A stretch of 64,000 bases of DNA from Epinephelus fuscoguttatus (taxonomy: Eukaryota; Chordata; Actinopteri; Perciformes; Serranidae), in the NCBI RefSeq assembly GCF_011397635.1, contig NC_064763.1, positions 25,681,437-25,745,436 of the forward strand, in the 5' to 3' direction. Shown in pieces: positions 38,375-48,109 of this stretch. A program made the position numbers and the translations under genes. Numbering within the stretch: the first letter of the stretch is position 1; each line of letters opens with the position of its first letter. Under the pieces are notes generated by a model, which searched no databases, had not been told where the DNA came from, and saw only the letters and a list, made by a program, of their open reading frames with translations.

Positions 38375-39230
38375 GTAAGATGGATGTACAACTGTGTTTT
38401 TAACATCGTCTGACATGTTGTCTTATGTCTCATGTTTGGTGTCTGTGTGTTGAAAAAGTTACCTGCTGTTAGATGTTAACATTTTCTGTCATGGAGAACA
38501 AGCGTTTGTGACTGACAGCTTCAAACAGCCTCCACAGCAACGTACCATCTTGCTAGCATGAAGTTGTGCGGTGCGGTTTCAACGGTCACGCAGGGCATCA
38601 TGGGAAATTTCCATATCAGGTGCATACAAAAAAAGAGGAAATAAAGTGTAGGTGAAGTACTGTTTAAGTCAAGAACATAAATATAGTATAGAAAAATTAC
38701 AATAAAAATACAAAAAGGATATACGAAAATAATATTCACCTACATTAGGTGCACTAAAACTTTTGCATGATGTACATTGCAATATTTTCTCAACATAATG
38801 TGCAATATTACTCTTAAATATCATGATCACGTGTCAGTGTAGTGCAATATCATGTTCTCAAAATCAAAATCATATCCAATACTACTTCTCATTGTCATGT
38901 CATATATTATATAGTGATTATCAGGCGCAACCTGCATTTTTCCACCATTTTTTCCATTCCACCATTCTTAGTTCTGTTGTTACTCTATTAAGCACTGGCT
39001 TTTGCTTCTTGCGCTTACACACTTTATATCTTGTATATTTTGAATATTATGCCTAATATTTAATACTATCTTGTTTTTAAAACTGGGCCCAGTGTGTGAC
39101 CCTGACCTGGGGAACCAGCTGGTTGCTCCGGTTGTTACTGGTTTGTGAACGTTAATTGTTGTTATAGTATTTGGTTTTACTGTAGTTGAAGCATTCTCTG
39201 GCACAAGAATTAACTTTGGGATAAATTAAA
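38375..39230. other. proposed wasf3 intron 1, first part
   Basis: Nothing coding is seen. The segment near 39070-39230, ending GCACAAGAATTAACTTTGGG, looks like the 3' end of a retroposed repeat leading into the pentanucleotide tail that follows. Confidence 0.4.
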
Positions 39231-39301
39231 TTCTATTGAATTGAATTAAACTGAATTGAATTGAATTGAAATCACTTATTCTTATTATTAAGAATAAGTG
39301 A
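39231..39301. repeat. (TGAAT)n tail followed by a perfect hairpin
   Basis: Degenerate TGAAT/TGAAA units run from about 39235 to 39270. They probably form the tail of a retroposed repeat. They run directly into TCACTTATTCTTA, four loop bases and the exact inverse TAAGAATAAGTGA (39272-39301), giving a 13-bp stem. Confidence 0.7.
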
Positions 39302-39806
39302 ATTATTTGTGAATTTTAGTCTTTAATTAGGCTAGGAAAATATATATAAGTCTTGACTATTAAACTTTTTAATGGGCCAACCTCCCAGTGATTGTTTTTT
39401 TTCTTCAATAGCTTACATAATGGATGTCAAAGTTAAGATCTGATGTAGTTGATGGCCTACAGTTGACAAAAAAATTATATATTTATTAATTTCACAACGG
39501 CTGTACTGAGTAGCCTTTATATTTTTCAAAACTGCTAAGAGTTCTCTTCGTGCTAATCAAAAAACTTGTTTTCAAACCATAATTCTTATTTATTTTGATG
39601 TAGAAAGAGCTGACCTGTCATGGTTAAGACACACCCAATACCAGTATTGATTAATACATTTATAAAAAAAAAAATAGAAAGTTTACCAGCCATTGAGCAG
39701 CATTCCTGCCTTTTTGGCGACCAGGAAGTGAGACAGCAGTCCTTGGGATATACCGACCCCCTCTAATGCCTGATTAAATTATGTTTTTGTAGAAATCTGT
39801 CAAATA

Positions 39807-40500
39807 TAGACTGTATAAATAATGGATGTAGCGACCGAGACATCACCCATTGGTTTGTGGACCCCTGTTTTGAAGCCTGGAGTTTGGCAATTTGGCTGTT
39901 GCCATCGTGGTTTTTTGGAGCCAGAAGTGACCATATTTAGTTGAAAAGGTGGAGCTGTGGAGGAGCGAGGGGTGGATCTGACTCACAGAGTGTAGTGAGA
40001 GGCCGTTTACACGTACACGGTGATTTTGATAAACGGAGACATCTTCCTTCGTTTGTGCCTTTCGTTTACACGTAAACGGAGACTTCTCCTCTGAAAATGA
40101 GTCTTTCTAAAAACTCCAGCCAGAGTGGAGATTTTGGAAAACTCCGGTTGCGCGTTTGCATGTAAACTGAGATAAACGGAGTTATAGGCACCCGACATCA
40201 CAGTATGCACCGGAACTTGCACCTGTGTCAAAAGTGCGACCTATGTTGCTATGGTGACAATGGATACATGGAAGGCTTGAGCTTCTCGTTACACTGCCAC
40301 CTACAGGTTTTGCATGCTCTTGTGTATATATACACGGGTAAGTGTAAACGAAGATCTTTTTGAAAACGGAGACGGTGAAATATCCGTATATGTAAATAGC
40401 CGGCAACGTGAAAACAGCCTCTGATACCTCTCTGACAGCGGCCCCGCCCTTAAATATGCCTAACTTTGGGCCTTAAAAATGTAAACAGATGAGTTATAAA
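39807..40500 (-). mobile_element. inverted copy of the 34-kb repeat, split by a MITE
   Basis: Read on the minus strand this repeats the 3' half of the element at 34135-34755, including AGTCAGATCCACCCCTCGCT and AATATGGTCACTTCTGGCTC. The copy is interrupted at 39999-40421 by a separate miniature element and resumes at 40425 with CCTCTCTGACAGCGGCCC. Order of events: dispersed repeat first, MITE second. Confidence 0.65.
39996..40424. mobile_element. nested 423-bp MITE with 3-bp target duplication
   Basis: The element at 39999-40421 begins GAGGCCGTTTACACGT and its inverse end reads GAGGCTGTTTTCACGT, giving 13 of 16 matching terminal bases. TGA flanks it on both sides (39996-39998, 40422-40424). 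The interior repeats AAACGGAGAC and GTTTACACGTAAACGGAG motifs and has no coding frame. A 3-bp duplication of T-N-A form recalls PIF/Harbinger elements, but the ends alone do not prove the superfamily. Confidence 0.7.
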
Positions 40501-40749
40501 AACAAAAAAAATCACTCCCTTTGTTATGAGTGCTGAAATTAGCTATAGAGATCAAAACAGTTTTTTTGTACCTGGCTGTAAACATGGTTATTTCTGCTGT
40601 AAAGTTGGACATTTTAACATTTGGAGCCGGCCTCAAGCAGCCATTCGATGAACTGTAGTTTTTGGCACTTTGGCATTAGCTTCATTTTTCAGCCCCGGAG
40701 ATTGCCACTTGCTTTTAACACTGGTTTTTATTGTTTAAAGTTGTAAATA

Positions 40750-41211
40750 TTGTCTGGTACAAAGGTCTCTTCTGGCACAAGACAAGTTTAGTCCTTGTCC
40801 TTAGCAGTGGCAGCAGCATACCAGATGGTGGTGAGGATGGACTAAATGACGGCAGTGTATAAGTGCACCATCATTGTTTTTGGCAGGTTGAACTTCTTCA
40901 GCTGCTGCAGGGAATACTATCTCTGCTGTGCTTTTTCGACCTGTGGTTCAGCTCTCACCTGTGATTCTGGGTGATGGAGCCCAGGAAGCAGAAGGACTCG
41001 TGTCGACTGGGAAGTCACAGAATGATAGGGTCTGGTGGGGCTGTGAAAAATCTATAACCATCTCCACTGTCTTTAGAGCACTGAGCTCTATGTTGTTTTG
41101 AGCACACCAGGTCAGCAGATGGTCAGTCACCACCTGTAGGCAGACTCTTCTCCACCAAAGATGAGCCCAAGTTGCTGCAAATGATGCTTGAGTGCCACCC
41201 TGAAAACACAA
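40750..41211 (-). pseudogene. broken reverse-transcriptase fragment of a non-LTR retrotransposon
   Basis: On the minus strand, 41211-40948 encodes LLTWCAQNNIELSALKT and then VEMVIDF, matching the late reverse-transcriptase region of teleost LINEs (WC-NN-L-N-KTKEMVVDF). Farther along (about 40930-40780) a second piece reads LKKFNLPKTMMVHLYTAV, a stop, then SILTTIWYAA, which is the downstream LINE motif. A frameshift and an in-frame stop separate the pieces and the 5' part is absent. It is a dead relic. I think the family is CR1/L2/Rex-like but cannot decide. Confidence 0.75.
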
Positions 41212-41219
41212 ATGTAATA

Positions 41220-42471
41220 TTTTAATTTAATAACAATGTTTTACATATTCATAAAGTCTGGATTTTATAATGATGAAGGGAGAAGCATTTGTAACTGTTT
41301 TTGCCAGAGGAAATTGAACTGTTCTTGCGAATAGCTAATAATTTATAGTATTTTTATGTGCTAAATCTTCTAATCTATTATTTGGTTAACACCCTCGTGT
41401 TAACTTCACAGTTGACACTTAAAGCAGACTTCAGCTTTATGTAGCTGTCAAGCACTTGATTTGCTTATGAAAAAATCTTATTTCTGTCACTGCTCTATCT
41501 AAAAAGAGGAGCAAACTGCTTGCTGGGCTTCAGTTAATAGGTGAAAATTGCTGCGATAGACTGATGAGACAGCCAAAAGAATGTTAACAAGAATTGACCC
41601 CTGAATTTGTGATTCATATCATCTGTCACATTTGTTCAAATTGCTAGAACATAAACTTCATGTTGATGTTAAAGCTCCAAACTCCTACTCTCACTGTTAG
41701 CAAAGCAGCTCCATGTATTCCCCTGGGTATTCACACATTCACGGGTTCTCTCTTGTCTGCACAGTGCATAGAATATGAAAATGATGGTCGTTATGGTAAG
41801 TTGATGTTCTTATTGTTACCAGTGCACTGGCTCACCGCTGCCTATTGGCAATCACTCAATCCCTTGTGTCAAATCCATTCAATAAAGGAGTGTAAAGTGA
41901 CTTGCAAATTCACTTAAAAACAGCCACATCTGTTGTCTTCACACCTCTTTTATCACAATAAACTTGCTGAATGAAACAGCTGTTGCTGAGCATGTTTCAT
42001 CCTTGTACAAAAAACCCAATAACATACAATAGGTGAACCACTTTGACAGGTAGTGATAAATTGTGACATTCAACAGCGAGTGGGCCAATATTCAACACGG
42101 CAAATCATAATTAAAATCATGAAAGGTTTAATTCTGATTAATGCTGTCCTCTATATTTTTCACCATTCTTTTTTAATTAATATAATCAAAGACAAAATGG
42201 GATAGCGGGAATACAAATTGTGAATAAGTACAGAAATACTGGAAATCATCACTGTAGTTATTAGTGAGAAAATCAGTAACAATACAGTAACAGTCATGTG
42301 CTAAACCTTGACTTAATGACTAATGCATAACCTGCATGCATTTAGACACCATGCTTTATTACCACTGACGTTGCTTTATATATAGAATATAGATTCATGT
42401 TTTGATAGTTTTACCCTGCAGGTTGTACAGTGGTATACAATGAGATGTCAGAGCTGTCCTCTGTCCCCCAG
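41220..42471. other. proposed wasf3 intron 1, last part
   Basis: No repeat with clear ends is seen. A small exon-like unit, CTTGTCTGCACAG acceptor, 31 bases, then GTAAGT donor, lies at about 41764-41794. It could be an optional leader exon or chance. Confidence 0.4.
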
Positions 42472-42474
42472 CAG

Positions 42475-42503
42475 GTGCTGTGGCTGAGATGTGAGAGGGG
42501 GTC
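42475..42503 (+). other. 5' untranslated part of the first coding exon of wasf3
   Basis: The exon follows a pyrimidine-rich tract and a tandem acceptor CAGCAG, so it may start at 42472 or 42475. An in-frame TGA at 42492-42494 lies upstream of the ATG and supports the chosen start. The base at -3 is G, a fair Kozak context. Confidence 0.6.
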
Positions 42504-45500
42504 ATGCCTTTGGTCAAGAGAAACATTCAGCCTCGGCACCTGTGCCACGCTGCAGTGCCTGACGGGATTGGCAATGAGCTGGAATGTGTGACCAACAACA
42601 CGCTGTCCGCCATCATCCGCCAGCTCAGCAGTCTGAGTAAGAGTTACTTATGTTTAGCTATGTTTGTGTCAAATCATGTTCAGATGCTTCCATAATGTGA
42701 TATCATAACCTGCTCCAACTTTGGAGCATAATCACCACAACTTTGCATAAAACAAATTCAGTGTGGGATGTAATTCTGTTTAAGATGCAGTGTCATCCCA
42801 ACAAGACAACACAAAAAAACCCAAAGCGTTTTGTGGCCGTCAGAAGTTACTGCATAAACACAACAGCAGATCAGAATTTTCTCGTGAGCACTCAGATGAT
42901 TTGACCTTGACAGGAAAGCTGTGTATTTACAAGAACATGGTGATACAATACGTATCATGGTACAGGGGTTACGATTTAATATATTGCGATACAGTAGGCA
43001 AGATGATATATGGTGATTTGTTTAAATCTAATTTTAGGAAAACTCATTCATTTAGATGGGGTACACCCTGGATAGGTCGCCAGACTATCACAGGGATGAC
43101 ACACAGAGACAGACAACCATTCACGCTCTCATTTACACCTATGGGCAATTTAGAGTCACCAAGTAACCTGCATGTCTTTGGGTAGTGGGAGGAAGCCAGA
43201 GCACCTGGATGAACCACTCACCCTGGGTACGAATCAGGAATCCTCTTGCTGTGAGGTGACAATGCTAATCACCACACCACGCCACTGCCACAAATCTTTG
43301 CATGTAAACTACTCATTAAAGAATGACGAGTGTTTGAGAATCAGCAGTATCACAAAACATAATATTGCATTACTCAAGTGTGTGAATATTTTCTTATGCC
43401 CCTACATGACATGATGCATTAAATCTATACTGCATATAAATTATTGTATATAGTGCTTCATTTCCATAATCATCGAAAGGTTATTATGAGAAAACGATTA
43501 CCATATATCCCGGTGTCACTTGATTATTAGGCTTTCAACAAGCCAGAGAAAACAACACATTAAAGCTATTATCACCTAACTGTTTGAGTTAATGTACATT
43601 ATTATCCAACACTGTAATCAGTACTGACATCTACCTACTGTACACTCTAATGAGCCACTTTGTGCAGAAGCAGAGTGGTTTAAATGCTTAATGATGTGTG
43701 GCAGTATCTATAAGCATTGGCATACCTGTGTGTTTGTTGTGTAGGTAATACTGCACTGAGACCGAGAGAAAAATGTAGAGTGACTATTTTGGGAAGCAAA
43801 TTTACTCCTGGACATCTGACCCATGGATGCTCTGATTAGTGTGTGTATGTGTATGTGTGTGCGCGTGTGGTGGAATTAGTGAAGTTACAGGAGCTTAGAG
43901 CTTACCGTAAAGCTTCGTATCGCAGGCAGATAAGACGGAGAGTGAGTGGGCGGAGACACAAACAGGGGCAGTCTAATGATAGCTTCCACATTAAGTGGAT
44001 CTGAGCTGGTTGACGTGTGTGCCATTCATGCTCATGCTGTTATGTGCAAGGACCAATCGCTGAATGCTGATGTGTAATCCAGAGAATAGAGTGGATTAAC
44101 AAATGTACAATCATAATAAGATATTGTATTTTTCTGTGTCATGAAATATGCTGCACTTCTTTCTTTACCTCAGAGGTTTGAAACACCTTTCTGTGTATCA
44201 ACAACACGCCTTCTCCCTTCATTTTCTTCACTCTGGTTGCAGGTAAACATGCAGAAAATGTTTTTGGGGAGCTTTTTAACGAGGCCAACACCTTTTATGT
44301 GCGTGCCAACTCACTCCAGGACCGCATCGACCGCTTGGCCGTCAAGGTCACCCAGCTGGACTCCAGCGTGGAGGAGGGTTAGTTCACTGGAGATCATCTG
44401 TCTGCTGATTTAACATCTTATTTTCTACCCTGTCATTCACTCTCACGTGCTTTGTACTAAACTTTAAACCCGTCTTACTGTTTTGTAGTCTCTCTTCAGG
44501 ACATTAACATGAGGAAGGCATTCAAAAGCTCTACTGTCCAGGACCAGCAGGTTCTGTCCAAAGGCAGCATTCCAGGCTCGGTGGCTGAGATGCACAACAG
44601 CAGCGACAGGCCTCCTCCTCTCAGCACCCTCACTGCCTACAGGTAAAAATCAAAACATCTGAACAGGTCACATTTTCACTTGTCTCATTTCATGTGTGAA
44701 ACTATTTTTTTTTAATATAGAGAGGATTCCACTGATGCCATGAAATACTACTCAGACCCATCGTACTTTTTTGACCTGTGGAAGGAGAAGATGCTTCAGG
44801 ACACAGAGGAAAAGAGGAAAGAGAGGCGGAGGCAGAGGGTAAGAGCAACACTCTACACACTGCTTTATTCTTATATATTTATTTGGCAGGTGGGTTTCTA
44901 TTTTTTTTTCTGTCCCTTTATCCACATTCCCCAGGAACAGAAGCGATGTGTGGAAAGCAGCACCCTTCAGCGCGAGGTGAAGAAAGTGAGAAAGGCTCGA
45001 AACCGCAGACAAGAGTGGAACATGATGGCATTCGATAAGGAGCTTCGTCCAGATCACCGCCATCCACAGAGTCTCCGGCGAGGAGCATCATCTGAGGGCT
45101 CGCTCTCCCCAGACGGCAGGTTAGTGCTTAGTTTGTTACAGAGGGAGGTGCAACCTCCGCATAACGAAATTTGTGTTCTTACATGGAATCAACATTTAAC
45201 TGTCTAGTAGGGGTGGGCGATTATGGCCGTAAAATGATATCACGATATTTCAGGGTATTTTTGCAATAATGATATTCTTGACAATATGACAAATTAGTGA
45301 AAAAAACATTTAATTTAAGAGCATATAATTGCAACAAAATAATAATAATTTATTATATATATTATCTCTCATTTCTTTTGTTTGTAAACAACAACAGTAA
45401 CTCAGAGAGAGATTCAGATTCTGTATACAATATTAATTGTACAACAAAAAATATGTACCCCAAATTAAACATTTAAACAGCTCCCAAACAAAAAAAACTA

Positions 45501-47741
45501 CCCTGGGATCTATATATATAAATCAACAGGTGATTTCCTTCTTTTATCAAAATCCTAAATGATTGAGTTTTTTTTTTTTCACCTGGACCTTTATGCTCTG
45601 CCATTTCTCCTCTGATCATCACGGTGTAACCTGTGACAGGCTGTTATGATGCCAGAACTATCGCACATTCACATATAGGTAGTTTTTTTGTCGAGCTGCG
45701 AGCGTCATGTGGGTTTACATTACCAAAGGTTTATGACAAAATCACTTGACAACACAGACTCCTGTGTGTGCACAGCAAGAGAGGAGAGGGAGAGACACTG
45801 TGCTGCTGCCAGAGGAGCTGCTGAATGAGTTCCTGCTGAGCAATAACTCACTAAAAGAGTCTGAGAAGTCCGGAGCTGTTCATAAAACATTCAGGACGCC
45901 ACAGTTTATTCTACACAACTAAAGCTGCTCCTCTTTTTGGAACCACCGCAGAGTCAGTACTAATTTCGCTTTCAGACATGCTTGTTGTTGCCGTGGGTAA
46001 CAGTATGACGTCAATGCCAACAAGTTGAAATATTGCAAGTATCACGATATGAATTTTTCATATCATATCAACAACTATACGGGTATTATCATGAACGAGA
46101 TGACATGACACATCCCGAACGTCTAGTGTGTAGGATTTAGTGGCATCTAGTGGTGAGGTTGCAGATTGCAACCCACTGAAACTTTTCCCATGTGCCAAGC
46201 GTCTTTGAGAACTACAGTACAGTGGCCAATGCGAAATGCAGATTGTCCTCCCCAAAACCAGTGTTTGTCTGCTCTGTGCAACTGTGGGTTACTGATAGGT
46301 TGTTGCATCTGCTCTTTCTGATACTGCATATAAAATGTTTTTGCCTAGATTTATATGCATTGGAAAGTCATGCACAAAGCTTGTGTGTCCACAATAAAAA
46401 AATCATCAGGATAATACTGTAAAAACCCCAAAAATAAAAGATCATAAGGATGATATAGAATGTCCTCTGTCTCTCTGTCCCTGTGTTTCCTCTGAATCTT
46501 GAGTTTTAAACATTGAAAAATGCAACATTAATGTAACTTAAAGAAATTGTATAAAGACAGAAATATGATCATCAAGACAAAATGGAGATTTCTATAAACT
46601 AGAGACAATATTAGAGACAGAGTTTGGGAAGGACAGAGTCTAAATTGTGTTTTAGTATGGGGGGGGGGGGGTGGATCCTATTTCTGTGAATAGGACCTTG
46701 TGCGTCAAAAAGCAATATCTCTGTTGTGTAAAGCGTTCAGTTTTGATTTTATAACAACAAATCCACCATCTGGATAGGTGAAGGCATCAGCATGAGAAGC
46801 TCTCTGTTTTCCATTGTTTATCCAGGCCTGACCTTCCAGACTACCCCATCCCTCCAGTGCCTGCCCACGCTGCTTGTAATCATGCCAAGTCACATGATTA
46901 TGTGCCTGGGAACGCACACCCCTCACCACCTGTGGAGCATGAATACCACAGCATTGATGTCAACTACAAGAGAGTAACCTACGCCACAGCAGAGCCGCAT
47001 GCTGCAGACCGAATGAACGGCTCAATACGTCCACCTGCAGATTACAAGTGTGTTTTTGTTGCATAATCAGAGAAAGAATTAAATGTAATATCTATTCTAC
47101 ACTGCAGCATAATCCTCTTTCTTTCACTGTCCACCAGCTCTCTCCCCCTACCTCCAGCTCCGGGCCCACCCATCCCATCAGCACAGACAGCGTTTGGCTT
47201 TCCTCTGGGTGCGCTACCACCAACACCACATAATGGAGTTTTGCACGTAGGCCCAGGTTACCCTCTGCCACCTGTACCACCTCCAGGGCCACACATGTTC
47301 CCTCCTCCTCCAGGTCCCCCACCTCCACCTCTCCCTCCCCCAGCTGTACCCTTACACCTGGCAGGACAGAGCGAAGGCGGCAGAGCTGAGACTAAACCTG
47401 TGAGAGATGCGAGAAGTGACCTGCTGTCCGCCATCCGCATGGGTGAGTCAGAGAACTGGCTCAGTGTACTCTGCATTGTTGGATGAAAACAGACATGATT
47501 GTTTAAACTATAATCTGACTGTGTATGTTCAGGTGTATGATATGTTTTCACATTTCCATGTATTGTGTGTGTGCCCTTATCAGGCATCCAGCTGAAGAAA
47601 GTTCAAGAGCAACAGGAGCTGCAGAACAAGCGGGAGCCGGTGGGGAACGATGTGGCCACCATCCTGTCTCGACGCATTGCAGTAGAGTACAGCGACTCTG
47701 ACGACGACTCTGAGCTGGAAGAAAACGAATGGTCAGACTGA
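42504..47741 (+). CDS. wasf3: WASP family member 3 (WAVE3), complete
   Basis: Coding exons: 42504-42636, 44243-44377, 44489-44642, 44721-44838, 44935-45119, 46826-47047, 47138-47442, 47584-47741. All have GT-AG borders, and they join to 469 codons plus stop. WAVE3 in the WAVE regulatory complex carries Rac signals to Arp2/3 and drives lamellipodial actin branching. The N-terminal WAVE homology domain spans about residues 1-180, starting [14 protein letters not shown], and a basic segment rich in K and R lies at 193-205. A proline-rich region follows (317-390), then a WH2 motif (406-424, [13 protein letters not shown]), the connector, and an acidic tail ending [26 protein letters not shown] and [12 protein letters not shown] single out WASF3 over WASF1/2. 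Human WASF3 is about 502 residues; the middle here is shorter. Tyr151 ([10 protein letters not shown]) is kept but position 125 is His. Teleosts have a and b copies; which this is remains open. Confidence 0.95.
42940..43290 (-). mobile_element. retroposon remnants in wasf3 intron 2
   Basis: Bases 43058-43290 contain GGTACACCCTGGATAGGTCG, GACAGACAACCATTCACGCT, GGCAATTTAGAGTCACCAAG, TAACCTGCATGTCTTTGGG and CTTGCTGTGAGGTGACAATG. This is the order of a widespread fish LINE 3' region read in reverse (L2/CR1-like, from memory). The preceding 42940-43055 carries GATACAATACGTATCATGG and ATATTGCGATACAG, a piece of a different, DNA-transposon-like repeat. Confidence 0.5.
45208..46118. mobile_element. 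hAT-like element in wasf3 intron 6
   Basis: The element sits in the intron between the fifth and sixth coding exons. It starts TAGGGGTGGGCGATTATGG and its inverse end starts TCGGGATGTGTCATG. Inside are CACGATATTTCAGGG and AGTATCACGATATG motifs usual for this family. Flanking octamers CTGTCTAG and ACGTCTAG share their last six bases, as expected of an old 8-bp duplication. At 911 bp it is longer than the other miniature elements here, but it has no open transposase frame. Confidence 0.6.
46126..46275 (+). mobile_element. dispersed repeat (TTTAGTGGCATCT family), copy 2
   Basis: The block starts TGTGTAGGATTTAGTGGCAT, continues CTAGTGGTGAGGTTGCAG and TTGCAACCCACTGAA, and is truncated by comparison with the copy at 18064. 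It directly abuts the hAT-like element ending at 46118, so one may have landed next to the other. Confidence 0.6.
46659..46671. repeat. G13 homopolymer in wasf3 intron
   Basis: An uninterrupted run of 13 G lies about 155 bases upstream of the sixth coding exon. It could form part of a G-rich secondary structure but is most simply a slippage-prone homopolymer. Confidence 0.8.
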
Positions 47742-48085
47742 CCAAACATAAATTGAAGCACATGGCTCAAGTTTTGCTTTATTGAATCTTCAGTGCAAAT
47801 GAACTGTGAATCACTCTCTCTGGCTCCACCTAGTGGACACTGCAGACCAAACCACCTCTGCCAAAGCACCTTTACTTCATCTTGTAGTATCAATGTGCTG
47901 CAACATTCATTTTCCATGAGGAAATGACATGAGTGGCAGTTTGCATCATTTCTCTGAAACAGGTGCATTTTGGGATCTACTGCATGCAGCTTTTAAAAAG
48001 TGATAAATTGTATGATCACTAAATGTTTAGTTTTGTACCACTGATGAAATGTGAGCCATTGTTTTTCTCACCGTCAGTATGTTTT

Positions 48086-48091
48086 AATAAA
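48086..48091 (+). terminator. wasf3 polyadenylation signal
   Basis: A canonical AATAAA lies about 345 bases after the stop codon and is followed by GTCCTCTTGTGAT-type GT-rich sequence, giving a short, simple 3' untranslated region. Confidence 0.65.
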
Positions 48092-48109
48092 ATGTCCTCT
48101 TGTGATAGC

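Noticed and set aside
47258..47587. Minus-strand glycine-rich frame
   Set aside because: It is the mirror of the proline-rich wasf3 exon 7.
42504..47741. Assignment of this gene to WASF1 or WASF2
   Set aside because: [19 protein letters not shown] and [12 protein letters not shown] match WASF3 and differ from WASF1/2 at several positions.
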